Assembly (NCBI RefSeq): GCF_008831285.2
Contig: NC_045139.1
Location: forward strand, 64,501 to 128,500
Reading direction: 5' to 3'
Origin: Nymphaea colorata
Taxonomy: Eukaryota > Streptophyta > Magnoliopsida > Nymphaeales > Nymphaeaceae
DNA length: 64,000 nucleotides
Shown: in pieces, positions 22,448-35,344 of the stretch
Layout of the letters: every line of letters begins with the position of its first letter
Numbering within the stretch: position 1 is the first letter of the stretch
Notes under the pieces: generated by a model
The model's database searches: none
The model's input: only the letters and a program-made list of their open reading frames with translations
Told to the model about the DNA's origin: nothing
Translations under genes and position numbers: made by a program

Positions 22448-25400
22448 ATGGAAGATAATGATACACGTACTTATCGCCCAAAGGTAAAAAGTTGAACAGA
22501 ATGTAAGTGTAAAGTAAATTTGAAGTTGCCATTAAGCTTGACTCATGGATTATTTAACTTAACCGCCTTTTCTTGCATCCATAGACCATCCCTTTATGTT
22601 GTTTCATTTTTACATGTAATTAGTCATTTTCCTTGATTGATCTTCTTATGGTGATAGAACTACAGACATAGAAGGCAAGCAGAGGGTGATTCAAACTTTA
22701 TCTCGCTTGTGTACTAGAGCACCATCCATTTTTAAGAGCATTATTTTCCAATAAGCTTTTTCCATCTTTAGGTAGGTTCTGAGACCATGGATATACCTGT
22801 GGAACATCAGCCAAATATCAGTTTAGTCTACATTTAGCAACTGGAATTGTTTCCTTTTTCTGCTCTATGTAGAATTTATGAGATGTCAACTCTGCTCATG
22901 ACTTGGTTGAGAGGAGTATCACTTTCTTGGTTTCTGTTTTACATCTATGGCTGTAGAAATTGACTTTCCTGTGCATGGCAGGTGCACGGGATTATGTGTG
23001 GGGAACTAAAAAGAATTGTGGACAGGGTCATCCTGGTTCTTCCAAGACTGGAATCTGCAAGGCCCGGATTCATGTCTGGAATACAGAGCTTGTGCTCTTT
23101 AAACCTCGAAATTGAGAAGGCCAAATCACTTATTCAATATTGTTCTGAATCAAGCAAGTTGTATATGGTAAATTTATTGTTTTTTTTTTCTCTAGATGTG
23201 GAAAAGTTACTTTTATTAGGCTGCGGCCGTGTGAAATGAAAACTTTAACATAACAGGTTGGAATTTAAATGAAAACCATGTGCCTATTTCCAGGAAAGAA
23301 CATAAAAACTGAAAAAATATCTATCCCCTCCTACTGTTAGGAGGAACCCCCCTCTATCAATGCCTTTGCACCTAAGCTACATTTAAGTTTGCCATCCATT
23401 CACACCCAAATCACCTGCTCCCAAATAAGAGATAGATCATTTTCTTGATCCGTTCCACATATACTAACATGTAGTTTTGGAGTGGCCTAGTCGTTCTTCT
23501 CGCGAGATATCACTTTATGAACAGTCATATGCATACAAGTATGTCTTATGTTCTACAAATTTTGGCAGGCTATAACAGGGGAATCAATCAAGAGAAGATG
23601 TGAAATTATACGGATGTCTCTCTGTCGACATCTGGTTCAAGTTCAGAATATGGTTCCTATTGGCTTAGCCTCTCAGGTTGTTGACTTGACCCATCTCCAT
23701 TGTATGATTATGGTCTTGGATGGTTATGTTTATTACAAATATTTGATCATTGGGATGATGCATTTACTTGATGAACATTGATAGTCAAAGCTAAGTTTTG
23801 CAGTCATAATTGGTATCAATCAGCTTAAGTAGGCTGATTGGAATTGAAGTAGAACCTTTTCAATTTGATGCACTGTAATTAGTGGAGACAAGTGGCATTC
23901 TTTTTTATCTTTTATATTTTTGTTTTCTTTATTTTTCTTTCCTTTCTTCTTTCTGATTTTTAGTTAAAAAATATAAATCTTAACTTGATTTGATTATGAA
24001 AAATAATTCCCCTTCTAATCTAAATCAGCTGATTCTCTGAACATCTTGGATGACGGTTCTATTCACAAGCTGATTTGATGATGCATCTTTTTTCCTTTCA
24101 GAGACATGCAAAAATAATGGTTCAGGGGGGCTTACCCATGAGACATCATATGGGACCGACCAGCAGACTTAAATAGGTTTTTTGATGGCTACACTAACTA
24201 ATTAACTAACTAACTACATATGTATATATATATGCACACACACACACGTGGCGTACAAACACAGTTTTCAGTTTTTTTTCCAAAAATACTAACATTATAT
24301 ATTTTATCTTTATAATTTAAAATATGGTGATCCAACTCTTGGACTGGTTTTCCATTTAAATATGGTTCAATATTAAAGATGAAAGCTTGACCATCTAAAA
24401 CTTCTGAAATTTCATAAACTATAAAATCTTATCTATTGGATCTGATATAAGACTTGATGTGTATTTAGATGTGAACAAGTAAAATTGCATCATGAACTTG
24501 GTTACAATTTCAAAAATAAATTAAAAAATTGAATGTTAAAAACATGACCAGACATTTTGAACTACCACGAAGAGGCCGAAGTTGCTCCCCTTTACCCTAT
24601 CCATCTAGTCCAGGTATACATATAGATATATATTTATCAGTTACTTTTTGAACTATCTTTTGTTGTTTGTTGCAAATTAATCTCTACACTGAGGCTTGGT
24701 AGCTCTCTCAGTCCACATAGTGGTTTTTGCAAATTAATCTTTACACTGAGGCTTGGTAGCTCTCTCAGTCCACATAGTGGTTTGCTCTCTCTTGGGTGAG
24801 TGCATTTTTCGGGAATATAGTTCTTATTAGCTATATTTTTTCCCCAATAAAATTGTAATATCTGTGTAGCGCATAGCTTATATTTAGCTGGGAAATTCAC
24901 CATTTATTTCACTTGTTACTGTTGGTAGAGTTATGTTATGAGTCACATTTTTTGCAGATATATGAAATTCTAAATGATCTTAAGGTGGTGAAGATTAATG
25001 TTACGAATCACATTTGTTTGCAGATATCTGAAATTGTAAATGATCTCAAGGAGGTGAAGTTTATGTTAGAACTGTCAGAAGAGGAGGCTGGCAAGGCAAT
25101 TGTAGCAGTGCTTCTGCAGGATACATCTACAAGTAATGCAACAGAAATTTCTGAGATGGAAGTGTTTCAAACTGCTGCTCTCAAATTGCACATTCTGTCT
25201 CCTAAGGCAAGATTAATAGAGAGAAGATGTCTTAAGAAGCTCCTCGATAAATACCGTGGTAGTGACCAGAAGAAGGAGAACATTATACTTTTTCTCTTAC
25301 ACCTATTGAAGAAGCATGGAAGGTTTGTGAAAGATCAGCACCAAGAAAGTGCTGATGATCAAAGTAAAGAGTTGTCCACCACCTGCGATTGTTTATATGA

Positions 25401-27225
25401 TAGGTGTAGATACAAAGGAGATGGTACCTTTCATGCAGTCTCCTGCGAAGAGTTTAAGAATCATGTCCAATGCATGCCCCCAGCTCCTGATAAATTTAGA
25501 TGTCCACTTTCTTTAGAAATTATGCATGATCCTGTAGTCATTGCTTCTGGTCAAACGTATGAAAGAGCATGGATACAAAAGTGGTTCGCTGAGGGCCATG
25601 ACATATGTCCGAAGACAGGGAGGAAGTTGCCTCATCTTTCAGTGACTCCAAATGATTGTCTGAAAGACTTAATCTCTAGTTGGTATGTTAAACATGGGAT
25701 CCCTAAGGAAGAGGAAAGGATAAGACTGACACCCTCTACATCATGCCATTGGGATGGGTCCTGCTCAAGCTCAGCTTCTAGTATAGACATTTCCTTGGAA
25801 ATGCCAAACTTTCTAGCAAAGAAGAAGACCTCAAGACCCACTGATGAAGTTGATCTCAGCCACATATCAATTGGCTCTTCATGCAGCAGTTTCTGTTCAG
25901 ATTCATCATCCAACTTGAGCTTTACTACTTTGAACTACAATTCATTCAAGTCATCATCTTTAGGAAGTCACAGGCATGGACTTCTAATCAAGCTGTCTTC
26001 CCCACCATTGGACTCTCAACACAAAGCTGCAGCAGATATTAAATTTTTACTGGAGGAACATCATGATGTTTGTAACTCCATGTTACATAATGGTTACCTT
26101 GAAGCCTTGTTGAGTTTCATAAAAAGTGCATCTGAACTGTCTGATCTAAAGTCGCAATGTATAGGAGCACAGGTGCTTTTTTCTTTTGTGAAGAAAAGCA
26201 GGTAAATTCCTGTATTTCACCTATGACTACTACGCACTTATTAACAGTTTATTGTACCAAGTACCAACTTTGTTGGTCGTGCCTAAAGGGTAGGATTATG
26301 GTGGCTTTGGTTGACTGACAAATGCTGGTTGATTTCTTCACATGCTGTGGATCAAGTAGACATAGGAGATATTTTAGTATCTTAATGTTGTTGGCATTTG
26401 ATGTAGCTCTGTGGTCTTTCTACTTAATTATGATCTTTTTCCTGACCTTGCAGAACCAAGGTGCCATTCTTGTCAAATGATGTATGTGACGTCCTTGTCC
26501 TTCTTCTGGATTCTGGAGTTGTACAAGAAGTTTTATCTATCCTGCAAATTTTATCTGATGACAACTATTGGAAGTCCCAATTGATTGCATCTAAGGTAGT
26601 TCCTTCTGTTGTCAAAATTTTTGAATCTCAGACTGGCGAATGTTTGGCATCCGCAATTAAAGTCCTGTATAATCTGTCCCCTCTTAGTGAAGCCCAATCT
26701 TATTTGATAGCTTCAAGATGCATCTCCAAACTGGCTCCACTTCTGAGTGATGCAAAACTTGCTGGAGATATTATAGGAATTTTGCACAATCTTGTTTTCA
26801 CTGAAGTAGGCAGGGCTCAAATTGCTGAGACCTCAGGTTGCATAAGTTCTGTGGCTGAGCTGCTTGAAGATAGCTGTACAGAAAACCAAGAACATGCTGT
26901 GGCCGTACTCCTTTCTTTGTGCTCTCATGATACTGGTCATTGTGACTTGGTCTTAAGGGAGGGTATAATCCCTTCTCTTGTTACGGTCTCTGTTACTGGA
27001 AATAAAAATGGCAAGGAAGGTGCCCTCAAATTGCTCAAGTATCTGAGGGACTTGAGACACATCTATTCTGAGGAAGGCAGGCCACATTATATGAATGTTC
27101 GGTGTGAAATGCCAATGCGTCAAGAATCCTTGCCCCAAGAAAGGAAGCCAGTGATCAAGTCTTCCAATTTTTTTTGCAAGAAAATTGGCAGGTCCTCAAA
27201 GCCAGAGTCAGCAACACTAAGATGA
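22448..27225 (+). CDS. U-box/ARM-repeat E3 ubiquitin ligase, PUB45/PUB6-like
   Basis: Five exons give a 759-residue protein: 22448-22483, 22982-23167, 23569-23676, 25024-26201 and 26454-27225, all with GT/AG borders and matching phases. Residues 1-260 are the helical U-box N-terminal domain of plant PUBs (LPRLESARPGFMSGIQSLCSL, CSESSKLYM|AITGES). The U-box starts at about residue 268 (FRCPLSLEIMHDPVVIASGQ, then TYERAWIQKWF) and recruits the E2 enzyme in this family. The C-terminal 330 residues form ARM repeats (for example SCISSVAELLEDS, EHAVAVLLSLCS). Length and architecture match Arabidopsis PUB45/PUB6/PUB7 (about 770 residues). The first coding exon has only 12 codons (MEDNDTRTYRPK). The acceptor of exon 4 is tandemly duplicated 66 nt upstream, so an in-frame +22-residue isoform is possible. 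Substrates cannot be read from the sequence. Confidence 0.93.
24671..24784 (+). repeat. 57-bp tandem duplication in U-box gene intron 3
   Basis: Two almost identical units (24671-24727 and 24728-24784) beginning TGCAAATTAATCT, with one clear substitution, lie about 240 bp before exon 4. Confidence 0.9.
24933..25070 (+). repeat. 66-bp tandem duplication spanning the exon 4 acceptor
   Basis: Units at 24933-24998 and 24999-25064 each contain the intron end TTTGCAG and the exon start ATAT-TGAAATT-TAAATGATCT-AAGG. The period is exactly 66 nt, so both acceptors (exon starts 24958 and 25024) keep the frame. The downstream unit fits the family's protein better; the upstream copy has diverged at about ten sites. 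Confidence 0.88.
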
Positions 27226-30200
27226 GAAGTTTCGTGAGAGCAATGATTCATCCAGGTACATATTTTTTATTATGTTTTCCAAGATTTTTAAATTCTGAAT
27301 AGTTCAAGTAGCTTGTAATTTAATGTCGTTAAACTGTGGCTGAGTGATAAGGATAAGCATAATTTCTGCGTATGCTTAATTGAGTACGCTAGTCTTCCGA
27401 GATTTTGAAGGTATTTTGGCCATTTCTTAGATGAGAGCCAAGTTCACTGTGATGTTTGAGGTCCTTTAAATCTTACGTTGGTCTTGTCATGGGTTTCATG
27501 CATGTGTGGTGGACTCCATGCTTCACTTTGTAAGAACTTAAAAGGTCATCGAAAGTCATTGAAGTTGATCAAATATTCCTTTGTAGGTCTGCCTTCATGT
27601 TTGACTTCATCTTGCTTGCTTCTGAGACTGTATATTCTCTTTATGCTTAACTGAAATTAGTTTACAGTTATCAAATCTACAGCAGCTTCTGGTGAATCTT
27701 AGTGAGTGCAAGGGAGGTTTCAGTTCAGGGAACAATTCAAATATGAGAATTAGGGGTTGCATAATACTAGGTCATGGTGAAGCATCTGCAAAATGATCAC
27801 AGTGCGAAGTACAGAATTTGCCTTTGTGAAGCAGCATAGTTTAACCAGAAGCATGAGGAGGAGGGAGGTGTATAACAATTACTGGGTCTCTTTTTGTAAA
27901 ATATAGCGTGTTTGTCTATATGTGTCTGAAAGAATGGTGTGTATAGCATTAATGCTAAAAGCCTTCTCTGCTGTCGTTTGGTTGTATTTGTTCTCAGTGT
28001 CTCTGTTCTTTATTTTTTGTTGAAAATGGAGGCATTTGTGTTCGCAAGGGCTTGTAGTGCATCTTAGAATGCCGCCCATCCCACCATAGGCCATAGTTCA
28101 TTCGTTTATTGTGTATACTGAGTATGGATACTTCAGAAGTGGTAATTTCTTTTCAACTCCTCTCCCTCTCAAGCATCTGTTTCCCAGAATTGAGGAAGGC
28201 TCTTTGAATTTCTAATCCATTCTCAGTAAACGAAGTTCTCCTATACGTGGTGGGAACAATGCGATAATCGTAAAACGATGTTGAAGGGGCGAACGTGGAA
28301 AGGAGTTTCATGCGCATTCCCCTATTCCATATGATATGACCGGTAAGAACATGGTAGGAAGGGGATAATACAGCTGACCTGCTACTTTTCACTTGCCCAT
28401 GCATCACGAAAGTGCCAATAAACGGCAGTGGCACTTCAATCACCTGTGGCGCTCATTCCCCAGTCGGAATCTTTATACCTGTAGTACCTGGAAATCCTGG
28501 TTTATCGTAAAAAAGGGAACATTGTGTGACCATGGTACCCTTGTGGCCTATGTTGTCAATATGGTCGAATCGGCTGACTCGAGTAGAATTGTTGGAAAAC
28601 CGATCTGATTCGGTGGCTGAATCGAGGGTGTCCCTTTTCAGTTTGAAGTAAGTTTTGGAATACTTTTAAGAAATATTTTTTTTCTTTATTTTTTGGAATA
28701 ACTTTTCTAATATTTTTGGCCCCTTCACAATTGATTCACCTGTATCGGTGAATTGCCCAGTTTACCCAGCGAGCAGCCGTGCTGAATCAGTTCAGGATCC
28801 AATTTTTACGAGCACCGATTTGGAGATCAAGCTGCTTCTGTTCTTATTCTATAACGCAGCTCTGATTTTTTTATTTAAAGATAAAAGAAAAAGAAATCGA
28901 TATTGGGAGGGAAAGAGAGGGAAGCTGGGCCGAATCATGGACGGTAGATCGTAGAGAACCCACTTTACCTGTGCATCTATATCCAACCGGCCCCTTCGTT
29001 CCGAGGACCTCCTTCAAGCAGATGGGCGGATGTATTTGTTATTTCGAGGAAAGAGATCAGAGTCATGGATGAAATTGGCCTTAAATCTGTCACTAAGGCC
29101 GGCAGCTGGGTTTCTGTGCAGATATGGCGACAGGGTAAGCGTGTTGAGTTCTCTTCTCCTTTTGCCATCTCACGAGCATGCTTTTATCAGGGCTCGAAGG
29201 TGTATGCCATTGTTGTTGTTGTTCTGTGGTTCTTAATTTTCTGTACCATTGATAATATTTCTCCGATAAAGGTGGGGAGGCAGATCTTTCATTGGAAGTA
29301 ACAAGTTAAACTGCATGCCCAAGTGAAGCTCCACCTTTTACTACGCCCCAGTCAATTGTTGGGTTGCCCTTGTAAGATCCCTAATGCTGAATTTTGGGGA
29401 GATTTTCATGCATGGCACATGGGTTCCCTCAAAGGCGGTCCCTATAGCAGCCATGTATACTCTCACCTGATTTACAAGCAACACACCTTCGTCCAAACTT
29501 ATTTGGCCAGTTCCAAATGCTATTTTTGAACTTCCAAACCTGTTCTCATACGTATTTTGGACGGAAAAACACTCTCATGCGTCCACCTTGATTACATCTT
29601 AGTCTACACGATGATGAGTCTTTGAGTTTAAAAAATTGACGTTTTCTTTTCTCTAAATGCAAAAACTTAATATTGTTTCCACATATAAGCCAAGAAAGTT
29701 GGATCACTGATGTTCAAATCCTTACAAAATTCTTATTTTATACAGAAAAATAATTTTTTAAGTTAACTCTTAGGTTTATTAGATGCATGCATGCACATCA
29801 CAAAGGCCATTACGTACTTAATCGTATATACAATTGGAGCATTCGTTTTAAAGTCATTGGAATGTCATATTGGATGAAATACATTAAATTTCAGGTTGAT
29901 TCTTACCCGTTTCAACAGAGGTACAGCATATAAATTTGTGATCCGGATGTCTAAAGGCACAAAATGTGACATAAAAATTAATCATTGGAACTGGACGTAA
30001 ATGATCATGAGCCCCCACCCCACCCCACCCCAACAAAAAAAAAAAATCAAATTGGTCATGTTAGAAACATATAAGATCTTATCTGCGTACATAAGGATTC
30101 ATAATGTTTTGAATGTAAAATCGCATCAGTAAACTAGATCATACAAAAAGTTGATGGCACTTTTAACAAAATGGATATGCATGGTTAAATGATTACGAAC

Positions 30201-30243
30201 ATGAGAGATTGGTTGAATGCATTTGCATTTCACAGACGTGTGT

Positions 30244-30244
30244 G

Positions 30245-30296
<52 letters not shown>
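30244..30296. repeat. Compound microsatellite (TA)n(GA)n
   Basis: About eleven TA units directly followed by about fourteen GA units. Confidence 0.95.
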
Positions 30297-30301
<5 letters not shown>

Positions 30302-31262
30302 TATCCATAGTTCTGATGTGCCCTCTATTATATTCAACCTGATGATGCAGCTAAGTTCAACATATTTTTCCTATTACAAAGTCATAGCCCAAATGTTATT
30401 TTATAAGGAAAACTCATAGCTAGCACAGTTTTATGTCGGTGTCTCTGCGTGTATGCTTCCGTCTATAAGTTTTTTTGGAGCAAGAGTTGAAGGGAATTTC
30501 GGTTTTCATCTTATATGAGCCGGCAATAAATTAGGTATTTAGGTGTCGTAAAAAAGGATCAAGTGGGTTTTCTATTCGAAAGCCACCCGTCAACCATTGT
30601 TTATGAAACTCCTGTTTCAGATAACTGGCGAGAGAGAGGTCAGAGGGCGAGAGCATTTCTTAAGTTGCTTTAATCATGGCACGTTTGAATTTTATACATA
30701 TATTTTTCGTAATCATGTTGCTTTTGTTTTGATGTACGCCGTCCTCTACTTCTATCTATAGGATGTTTCTGTCGGGGACATCCGATGTCGGAGTGGGTGA
30801 GCTAAGTCATTAATTTATACATCTTGAATGTTTGATCTAGAGCTCCACGCCTACCGTAGCAACGTTTCTATAAACCATCTTTATATATGCTCTAGAGACA
30901 TGCACCATGCATGTTCCGTACAGAAAAAAATATTTATTTTTTTTCTAGTAAAATAATAGACTAATGTTAAACAAGTGTTTTTAAATCACACATTGAAGAT
31001 TGAATTGGATCAAAGCTGGTGCAGCCAAAGAAACGGAAGAACCGCATCCTGGTGCTTAGATGATGATCCCCTACTCGAAAAGGTATATAGACTTTTTCAA
31101 TAGGTTCAAATCACTTCCTTTTCTCATTAATTTTTCTTGTTCTCTAGGATCTAGACATCCCAGCTAAGCCTAGCCCATCGGCCTGGGCCACATCTCATGG
31201 CTGCAGTGTGAGCTCGGGTCGACATCCAAAACTTGAGCTCCAATATATTTTAATATAAAATA

Positions 31263-31266
<4 letters not shown>

Positions 31267-31296
<30 letters not shown>
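31267..31296. repeat. (AT)n microsatellite
   Basis: About fifteen AT units in intergenic DNA. Confidence 0.95.
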
Positions 31297-31299
<3 letters not shown>

Positions 31300-32343
31300 A
31301 ACAATACTAAAAAAATCTATCAGATCCGAATGAGCCCAATTATCAGATCTGTTTTTCTGATGCTACGGCTTAATCCCAACGTTGGATGCTGGTGGGGTAA
31401 CTTAATTAATTAAAATCATAAATTTTATTATTCCTCGGTCCATGCACCAGCACACTACCTACCTGTTCGCCGCTCCTCCATTCCCTTCCTCGCCGTGGTT
31501 TTCTTTTTCCTTCCTTTCTTTATCGTCCTCATTGATGGAGAAAAAAGCGACAGGTTTGCATTCTTATCGCAATTTGTCGATGAGATCGCTCCCTTGTAAA
31601 TGATTCCCCCAAAGTTTTAACTTAGTGGCTAAGTTTCTTACAAACGTGGGAAAAGCTGCTAAGCATGGACTCACATACAAGTTTTCTTTGTTCAGTAACC
31701 AATTTTATTGCTAATAATTTAATTAAAATATTGTGAAACCGACGTTCATCGCGTCCGTTGTAAAACGAAAGGGTACCGAAGCCGATACGTAGTCTTATTA
31801 CATATTTTAAAAGTTTCATTATAAGTAATTTTACACTTAATCAACAGAGATGATGCAAAATATAAAAGGAAAATGCCGAAGTTCCTTAATTTTGCCGGAA
31901 TGATTTGGCTGCCGTCGTATGGGTGGGGAGGGAGACAGACAGGCGAAGGTAATATTCTTTGATGCTTAATTGACGGAAGAAAAGCGATTGAGGACGTCGA
32001 CATGGGCTTAACGGAAGCGAGTAAAGAGGGCGGCATAATATATGTTGACAGGTAAGGGAGAGGCGGAGAAGTACAGAGGTAGGATGTAACCGCTGCTTTG
32101 GCAACGGACTTGTCTCTCCGCTTTGCTCTTTTCCCCGTCCCCGTCCTCTTCTGCGCTGTGCTTTCTTTTTTCTGGGAACTTGATTGCGTGCAACTGCAAG
32201 TGCAATGCATTCAGCCAAACAAATCGAGAGAGATTAATGAAGAGGGCGGGGACCCAGATAGCGAAGGCCCATTGGACGCTTCAGTAATCTTCTCCTCCCA
32301 GTCCCATGCATGGCGTCGATAGCAGGAGGGTCCACCTAACCCA

Positions 32344-32345
<2 letters not shown>

Positions 32346-32375
<30 letters not shown>
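32346..32375. repeat. (CT)n microsatellite in the bHLH gene 5' region
   Basis: About fifteen CT units about 610 bp upstream of the bHLH start codon, in the likely promoter or 5' UTR, where plant genes often carry CT tracts. Confidence 0.93.
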
Positions 32376-32380
<5 letters not shown>

Positions 32381-32985
32381 CGTTGTGTTGCGGGAGATGA
32401 CAGGATGACGATGTGTATGGGGAAGAGCTCCAGATGGGCAGTCATGGAGAGCCAACGTCCACGTGGGTGTCCATCGCCATCAACCCTCCTCTCCTCCTTA
32501 GCGCTGGATCGAGGAGGAGGAGATGGACGCCGCAGCATCCCCGCCGCCTCCGGCACTTGGACATGCCCACATGCATCGGTCAAGTCATTCGGTCCCACGC
32601 CATTGGACACCCTTCTGTCATGCCCTTGTCCTTGCCCCTCACTCTCTCAGCTTCCATCTCTTTCCGCATCACCATTCGTCAGCACCAAGCGAAACGCTCC
32701 AGGCCTTGTCGTGGCCTTAAATATACGGCCGCCCGCCTCATCTCCCTCGATATTTGTCAAGGTAATCAACGCTTCATTTTCCCTTGCCCTTCTCTTCCTT
32801 CGGCAGATTCATCGACTAGGCACCACGGCATTGGGCACAAGGGGCGGTGCGACGTTCGCCCTATAATTAACGAGGTCGAAGGTGGAAAGGGGCTTCCGTT
32901 CCCTCACCTTCGACAAGAACAAGAACAAGAACAGCGGCAGTCTCCCCCCCTTTCGCCTCTCTCCCACCTCTTCCACATACAGCAA

Positions 32986-35147
32986 ATGCAGACCGAGTTG
33001 CTTGACTCCGCGTTAGCTATGGCAGGTCAGTCGCTTCACTGCCACCATCCCATCGACGCTCTTCCGCCAAACTTTGCCATGGACATGTTGGCCTTGGACA
33101 GGCAGGTAGCCGGCTTACGATGGCAGCAGCACAACCCCACCACCGTCGCCAGTCATGCTGCTCTCGACCACAACAACCATTTCTCCCTTCCAGCCGGAAT
33201 GTTTTTGGGAACAGGCGAGCCGGCCCAGGAATCGACGGAAGTGCTGATGAGAGATCAGCAAACGCCCATCACGACGACGACGACGACGACCGCCACCACC
33301 ACCGATGTCGACGGGCCGAGGATGGGTTGCGGGTGGCAGGAGATGACGCAGCATCAGATGACGAGTCATCATGTGCAGCCGACTTCGTTCCCCACCGGGT
33401 CTTTCGCCACAGTCACTGAATCGAAACCGTTTTCGACGCTGGCTCGCACGACGAGCTGTCCTCCGGCAATGGGAAGCGTCCTCTCTTCCGCCGCACGGAT
33501 GGGCTTGAGATCCTGCAAAATCCCTTTCTCTCCGCTCTCTGGAGACGGCTCAAGAAAGCGGAAAACTGTGAGGAACGAGGTGCTAGCAGCTCTCGCAACA
33601 CCCAATGTATGTTCCAGTGAGAACTAGCTAAAGCCAAACAAGTACCCGGCTGCCCTGCTTCTTTTTCTCTTTGCCCCTACTTAACGGAATGTTTCTTTCG
33701 TTGTCGCAGCAGGTGGAAGGGTCGAAAACGATCAAGGGAGAAATATTAGAGGCGGATGAGCTCGGTCCTGATACTGCTGATAAAGGAGGGGAGAACTCGG
33801 GTTATGGAGGCAAAGAAAATCCCAAAGGCGCTGCACCGTCTATTCCAAAGCCTGATTATATCCACGTGAGAGCTAGGCGAGGACAGGCCACTGACAGTCA
33901 CAGCCTTGCCGAAAGAGTAAGAGAGAGAGAGAGAGAGAGAGGTTGATGCTTCTGTAGCTAATTGTTTACGCGGATGCACACATGTAATTGCGAACCAATC
34001 TTGTTCAGGTTAGAAGGGAAAAGATCAGCGAGAGAATGAAGCTTTTGCAGGATCTAGTCCCAGGTTGCAACAAGATCACTGGCAAGGCAGGGATGCTGGA
34101 CGAAATCATTAACTATGTGCAGTCACTTCAAAGGCAAGTTGAGGTAAGGGAGAGATCTCTAGATTCTAAAGAGAGAGCGAGCGAGAGGGATATAACTTTT
34201 CGAATATATCTGACTTGGATCGCGATTGCTGAATTCGGTTGAGTTGAACAGTTCCTTTCGATGAAACTCGCTGCTGTGAGTCCAAAATCAGAAGGAACCG
34301 GCGACAGTTACTTGGGAAAGGAGGTAACTTATATATGGACTGGAGAAAATAAATATTGTTCAGAGAATCAATTGATGCTTTGAACTGTCTATTGATCTCT
34401 CTCTTTGTCTTCCTGTTGTTGTTTTGATACATGTAGGCGTTTCCACTTTGCCACTCGAACTTCCCGGGCGTGGGTATCCCGCCGGAAGTTACTCCATCAT
34501 CCTATGTCCATCTCCACATGATGCAGTCAGCAACGGGGGCATCCATACAACAGCAGCAGGGTGGGTGCGGCGGCGGCGGCGGCGGAGGGCGGATAGATGT
34601 ACCCGTCAACAATAACCCTTCTGGGATGACGACGTTACGGAGGACGACTAGCGCTCCCGTTGCGGTCACGGACGACTTCATAGATTCCTGCTTCCGTGTA
34701 TGCACATACTTGCTCCTTTCCTTTTGCTTTCGTTCTTCTATTCTCATTTTTTAAAGGAGGGGGTTTTGAGAGAGAGTGAGAGAGCTTTGCAGTGGCCCTT
34801 AACAGTGTTGGTGGATGAATATTGTCTGCAGGATTGCAGCTTGCCGTCTACCTCGGCATGGGATTTTGATTTACAAGGCCTATACACCATGGACCTCCAC
34901 CACCAACCAGGACAACAACAACCTGCTTTCTCTCCTCAAACATCGTTTGCAACCGCAGGTTGGCTGCTTCCTGCAATATTTCTTTTACCGGTCTTTCTTG
35001 GTGTGATCATGGTGGTTTCTGGTATCCAAGGACGATTAGCTTTTCATCTGATTTAATTAACGTGGTCTGGGTCCGTCTTCTTTTTTTCTTTTTTTTTTTT
35101 TTGTAGCGCACTCAGAGATGCACAATCTGAAGATGGAAATGATGTGA
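32986..35147 (+). CDS. bHLH transcription factor (plant group XII type; bHLH49/62/74-like)
   Basis: Seven exons give 487 residues: 32986-33606, 33710-33916, 34009-34143, 34252-34323, 34437-34697, 34832-34958 and 35107-35147. The bHLH domain spans about residues 254-335: [19 protein letters not shown], then [39 protein letters not shown] and FLSMKLA. The basic region has the His-Glu-Arg pattern (HSLAERVRR) of G-box/E-box binders. The protein ends [13 protein letters not shown]. Exon 1 is Gln/His/Thr-rich with an ACG run coding for Thr (about 33271-33295); exon 5 has a GGC run coding for Gly (about 34567-34590). The chosen ATG ([10 protein letters not shown]) follows 191 codons of open frame from 32413, so a longer N-terminus cannot be excluded. 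The exon 2 acceptor is a CAGCAG tandem, allowing a one-Gln difference. Group members mediate growth and light/cryptochrome responses (family knowledge); the role here is unproven. Confidence 0.93.
33917..33942 (+). repeat. (GA)n tract merged with the exon 2 splice donor of the bHLH gene
   Basis: The donor GTAAGAG at 33917 runs straight into about ten GA units, so repeat-length changes would sit within the U1 contact zone or just behind it. Confidence 0.9.
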
Positions 35148-35311
35148 ATAATCATCGGGGGAACACCTGGGGTCCAAGATCGACGTCCCCACAGTCTCTC
35201 CGGCCCTCCACAAACACTCTTCTACAGTGTTCCCTATTTTACAACTATGTATTATGTAGGCGTTGTATAGTACGACCTTTCCTCCATTGTAGCAACTTAA
35301 CACGCACCTTT

Positions 35312-35316
<5 letters not shown>

Positions 35317-35344
<28 letters not shown>
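35317..35344. repeat. (AG)n microsatellite in the bHLH 3' UTR region
   Basis: About fourteen AG units, 170 bp after the stop codon. Confidence 0.93.

Larger units (their letters stand above)
27226..32345. other. 3' UTR of the U-box gene, then intergenic
   Basis: The first part is presumably the 3' UTR. I saw no recognisable protein domain, RNA gene or transposon end. Small open frames near 28150-28950 and 29065-29300 lack family features. Microsatellites are listed separately. Confidence 0.5.

Noticed and set aside
29065-29301. Short plus-strand frame starting MDEIGLKSVTKAG with a possible donor after GCGACAG
   Set aside because: No family recognised and no second exon found; not enough for a gene call.
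30126-30419. Open frames with SLSLSL/ERERER runs
   Set aside because: Translation of the (TA)n(GA)n microsatellite.
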